Origin: Leptodactylus fallax
Lineage: Eukaryota > Chordata > Amphibia > Anura > Leptodactylidae
DNA length: 64,000 nt
Direction: 5' to 3'
Assembly (NCBI GenBank): GCA_947044405.1
Contig: CAMRHE010000054.1
Location: 4,169,501 to 4,233,500, forward strand
The notes below the pieces were generated by a model, which was not told the DNA's origin, made no database searches, and saw nothing but the letters and a program-made list of their open reading frames with translations. Both the position numbers and the translations under genes were made by a program. Positions 60,507 to 64,000 of this stretch are shown here, in pieces; the first letter of the stretch is position 1, and the number at the start of each line of letters is the position of its first letter.

Positions 60507-60932
60507 TGTGAGTATGTGAACCTAGAGGGTGCTAGGGAGCGACCCAGGCCAGCCCTGAAAAGGCCCTCAGCCACACCTTTGGGTGTGGCACGTAACTCCA
60601 GAAGGGCTGGAGTATCCTGCAGGGAGCAGGAGATGGTGGACCAGCTAAGGACAGAGAGAGAGGCTCTGTCCTAGAAGGGCTGGGGTCCACAGGGGACTGT
60701 TGCTGGAGCTGAGCAATGGTCAGGACAGTTAGGGGCTCAAGGAGTCAGTCAGTGCCCTAACTGTGGCCTAGGTTTTTTGTTGTTTTGCTATGTTGCAGTT
60801 AAGCTGAATAAAGCCAGTTTTATTTTACGCTTGGACCGTCTGAAAGCTATCTTTCCGGCGCCCAGTAACACGAACCACCGCTGTCCGGACCAGGAGTCTG
60901 CCGCCATTTTGAGACTAATTCCCCAAATTGTC

Positions 60933-60935
<3 letters not shown>
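60507..60935 (+). mobile_element. Solo LTR of the same family
   Basis: It is 429 bp long, TGTGA...TCACA, with AATAAA at 60807-60812. It has about eight differences from the 5' LTR by eye, two of them C-to-T or G-to-A changes at CpG. TA repeats stand on both sides (60467-60506 and 60936-60973), so the target was a TA microsatellite and the duplication cannot be read exactly. Confidence 0.9.
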
Positions 60936-60976
<41 letters not shown>

Positions 60977-61187
60977 ATAGCTTTCAATACAAAACATAGA
61001 ATTGCTGTATCTGCGTATCTGCCTGAGAAGGTCTTCATTGGAGAAAATTATTTCATGTGGTTTTGTGATGCAAAATTAATTTATTATCTTGTATTAGGAG
61101 TGATTGAAGGGAGTAATGGATGTTCATGCCTTAATTTCATACTCATTACACTTAGTTTGGTATGCTAGTTTCACAATTTGTGGCTAC

Positions 61188-61790
61188 TTAACCACTTCTG
61201 TACCGGGCCAATTTCTGGTCCAGGGCCAGACACATTTTCGGGTTTTTTGTATGTGTGGTATTGAGGGCTGTAACATTTTTATCATATGTGGTGTTCAACT
61301 AATTTCTGCGTCTTTTTTTCGGTGACACATGAGGCTTTATTTTTATGTTTTTATTTTTGCATGTGTTTTTAATTTTTCTTTATATCTGGGAAAATATAAA
61401 CAGAGGAGGGAAAACGTGTCTGTTTTTCACTTTTAATTATTTTTTTTTATTTAATAACACAAAGTGCTACTTCAAAACTTTATAAAACAGTTTACACTCT
61501 CCGTTATGGTAATTTTTATTTTGTATGCTGTCGTCGGGGGTGGGGCTATAACTTTTAATAAGGGCGTTTTATTGGTGTATTATTTATTTTATTTTTTTTT
61601 ATTTACATTTTTTTAACTCTTCTATTCATTTCTTTTATTTTTTATCCACTGCGGAAAAAGTGTCTCCAGGAAATGACCTATTGTTTACATCATGTTTTTA
61701 TATTAAACATATTTTAAATAATTTTTGGTGACTATTTTAATTTTCCATGTTATCTTTTGTTTAAAAAAAAAAATCCTAAAAATCTTTCAA
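61188..61790. repeat. TTAACC-type element, one end only
   Basis: It starts TTAACCACTTCTGTACCGGG, similar to the ends at 43517 and 48396, and contains AACACAAAGTGCTACTT, shared with 53960. The far end is not found. Confidence 0.5.
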
Positions 61791-61810
61791 TTCCAATACT
61801 TGCCAAAAAG

Positions 61811-62008
61811 GGTGGGTTCACATCTGCGCTTCAGTCCGTCCGTTGCCAATCCGAGTGAAAATCTCGGCGAACGGGATTGGCATCGGATACCGACAGGTTA
61901 GCGACGCATTGGTTAAAAACCCATTCATTTGAATGGGTTTTTAAAGCAATGCGCGGGTGTCCGATTGCACCCTCTGCACTGCGAAGCCGTTTTTTTCCGT
62001 CGGACACA
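61811..62008. repeat. Half-copy of the palindromic GGTTCACA repeat
   Basis: GGGTGGGTTCACATCTGCG, AAACCCATTCATTTGAATGG and AAAGCAATGCGCGGGTGTCC match the family at 761-1046. It ends where the LTR fragment starts. Confidence 0.78.
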
Positions 62009-62290
62009 TATTTATTAACCCCTAAATGGGTCGGTATTAACATCTAACACATGCAGTTCAGAACAGATATGCAGATATATGCAAGCATTAACAGTTACTA
62101 GTTACAATATACAGTACAATAAAATAAAAGGGAATAAAAGTGAAATAATTACTTTACCACACATATCCTGGATGTGGCTCTATAATCCAACCCTCACACA
62201 TGGCATGTGGTGATAACCAGTGGAGGCAGCAACATCAACACAGCATTCCAGCCTGCATGCTCATCACAGTCTATCCCAGTAGTCTCTCTG
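62009..62290 (-). mobile_element. Internal fragment of the minus-strand LTR
   Basis: It is nearly identical to 62991-63272 over 282 bp, from TATTTATTAACCCC to GTAGTCTCTCTG. It lacks both LTR ends. The minus-strand copy ends at the AATAAATA signal. Confidence 0.92.
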
Positions 62291-62860
62291 AGCTGCAGTA
62301 TAGCAGTCAGACACCTTCACTGCAGCTCAGCATCCACTGACTTCAATAATTGCTGAGATGCAGTGAAGGTGCCCAGCTAATACACAGTGGACAGAGCTTT
62401 CTGCTTCTGGCCCGGTATTGTGTACAGCACGGGCATCAGAAGTGGCTCTGTACAGGTTGGCCCCCTACAGATCAGGTATTTATAGCCTATCCTGAGGATA
62501 AACCATAACAAATTATGCCTGGACAACCTCTTTAATATACTCCCAGGGCTCCCCTAATGCGACACACTTTAAAGAGGTTGTTCAGTATAATTTTTTTTCT
62601 TTTTTTATAATTAGTCTGGGGGAGGTGAATCCCCCCTACCCCCCCCCAAAAAAAAACAAAAACAAAACAAAACATAGTAAACATTCTCACCTGTCCCCAC
62701 TGTCCTCCCAGCACGGTCCGGTCCCGCAGCTCCTCTGTCTTCTTATTGCTGGAAGTCCTCATTGGCTGTGACATCCCAGGTCCCTTCCCTTAGGCCGCTG
62801 ATTAGCCTCAGGGGTCATGTGCTGGGAGACACTGGGGACAGGCCTGCATCACTGCCCCCC

Positions 62861-63712
62861 TGTGAAAGATCCTCAGTGCGCCAACACCGCGTTGGCCCAC
62901 ACCTGAGACTTCTTAACTAAAAACCACACTCACCGCCAGTGAGTGCTGGGTTCACAAGATAAATACAAGACAAGCTTTCTAAATTTTGTATATTTATTAA
63001 CCCCTAAATGGGTCGGTATTAACATCTAACACATGCAGTTAAGAACAGATATGCAGATATATGCAAGCATTAACAGTTACTAGTTACAATATACAGTACA
63101 ATAAAATAAAAAGGAATAAAAGTGAAATAATTACTTTACCACACATATCCTGGATGTGGCTCTATAATCCAACCCTCACACATGGCATGTGGGGATAACC
63201 AGTGGAGGCAGCAACATCAACACAGCATTCCAGCCTGCATGCTCATCACAGTCTATCCCAGTAGTCTCTCTGTAGTTTCATCATAGTATTCTCCTTGTAG
63301 TCTCAGCCCAATCTCTTCCCACTGACCTCTTACCTCATCTTTTATACCCTTGATTACACCACCCAGAATGAGGACACCGGCGACGGCAAGTCTGATTGAT
63401 TAACACACTCAAGTCAAGATTCTTTGTAAGGAGATGGGACCAAGTGAAATGATACAATGTTATCAACCATGTCTGATCTAACAGCCCAGGCTGAACAATG
63501 CATGTTTATTTGAACACCCAGGGCTATGTAGGAATTCAATGGAGCTATTCTGGGATGGATGCAAAGCCCTATTGTTACAATGTTGCCACTAAAGACAACA
63601 TTAGGATTATGGCTGCGCACATTATGAGTAAATGAAACTAAGAGGGAGATACGATACCCAGAGATCAAAATACATCTTTGAGTTATAGCCATATTTAAGC
63701 GGAATCATCACA
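62861..63712 (-). mobile_element. Solo LTR, a second family, in a C run
   Basis: On the minus strand it starts TGTGATGATTCC at 63712 and ends GATCTTTCACA at 62861. It has GTATAAAAG at 63347-63339 and AATAAA at 62998-62993, spaced as promoter and polyadenylation signal. Six Cs precede it and ten follow, consistent with a duplicated target in a C run. The C run after 63712 would also be a G-rich polypurine tract on the minus strand, so a 3' LTR with lost interior is an alternative. No coding region is attached. Confidence 0.72.
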
Positions 63713-63940
63713 CCCCCCCCCCACAATATAATGGTCCCATCAATGGTCCCCATACAGTATGCCCGTACAGGGTGGGGGGATTACAACTCTCAACAGATCC
63801 AGAGAATCTGGAGCTGCTGGGGGTTGTAGTTATAAGAGTGGTCAGTGAAACTGAAAGACTTGGGGGCCAGTATTATATGCTCTTCAGTGGTCCCCACCCA
63901 GTATTATAAGCTCCCAACAGCCCCCCTCCGCTTCAGTGCT

Positions 63941-64000
63941 ATTACTATACTCTGGGGTCTCCTCAGACCCCAGAGTATAATAATCGGAGGCCCAGGTTAC
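63941..64000. mobile_element. Hairpin-ended repeat element (copy 3, cut by window end)
   Basis: TATTACTATACTCTGGGGTC and GACCCCAGAGTATAATAAT form a hairpin of about 45 bases, followed by CGGAGGCCCAGG as in copy 2. The rest is outside the window. Confidence 0.75.

Overview
This window looks like a piece of an anuran (frog) genome. The evidence is spliced vertebrate exons plus a dense frog-type repeat set: seven more or less complete Tc1/mariner elements and fragments of others, L2/CR1-type LINE pieces, a DIRS-like retroelement, a piggyBac fragment, many TTAA-flanked fold-back MITEs of the kind known as T2/Kolobok-related in Xenopus, a hAT element and LTR elements. There are no bacterial-style genes. 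Most open frames are decayed transposase or reverse transcriptase.

Only one host gene is clear. Four exons on the + strand (18129-18244, 21473-21645, 22174-22310, 26421-26579) splice in frame into the last 194 residues of LRRC1 (LANO), ending in the PDZ-binding tail TSV. Positions 1-18128 are therefore probably LRRC1 intron, and 26580 to about 28800 is probably its 3' UTR. The rest is probably intergenic.

Layout: 371-6479 is a three-layer nest (a Tc1 split inside its own terminal repeat by a TIR element with a TAA duplication, which itself holds a palindrome, a 68-bp tandem array and an L2/CR1-type LINE). 8036-9977, 14693-15868, 15871-17496, 22456-24041, 35779-37348, 39433-41030 and 51003-52633 are further Tc1 elements. 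18705-19779 is a hAT element. 31264-34827 holds a fold-back MITE broken by a DIRS-like element that runs into a piggyBac fragment. 37468-44736 carries several TTAA elements, two of which share one TTAA. 48864-49590 has a hairpin-ended element and a 31-bp minisatellite. 49755-52902 is a large fold-back structure with a Tc1 in one arm.

The most unusual object is at 54690-60935. It is an LTR element with 429-bp LTRs, retroviral-style 2-bp spacers, a candidate primer-binding site and a polypurine tract. No gag, protease, reverse transcriptase or integrase can be recognised in its interior. Instead it carries an intron-less, broken coding region in which a class II non-muscle myosin rod segment is joined to a SPRY domain closely resembling hnRNP U (SAF-A). 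The element and its flank are partly repeated in tandem, so a provirus-like copy stands next to a solo LTR. A different solo LTR with the same TGTGA...TCACA ends lies at 62861-63712 on the minus strand.

All homology statements rest on recognition of motifs by eye. No database search or alignment program was run.
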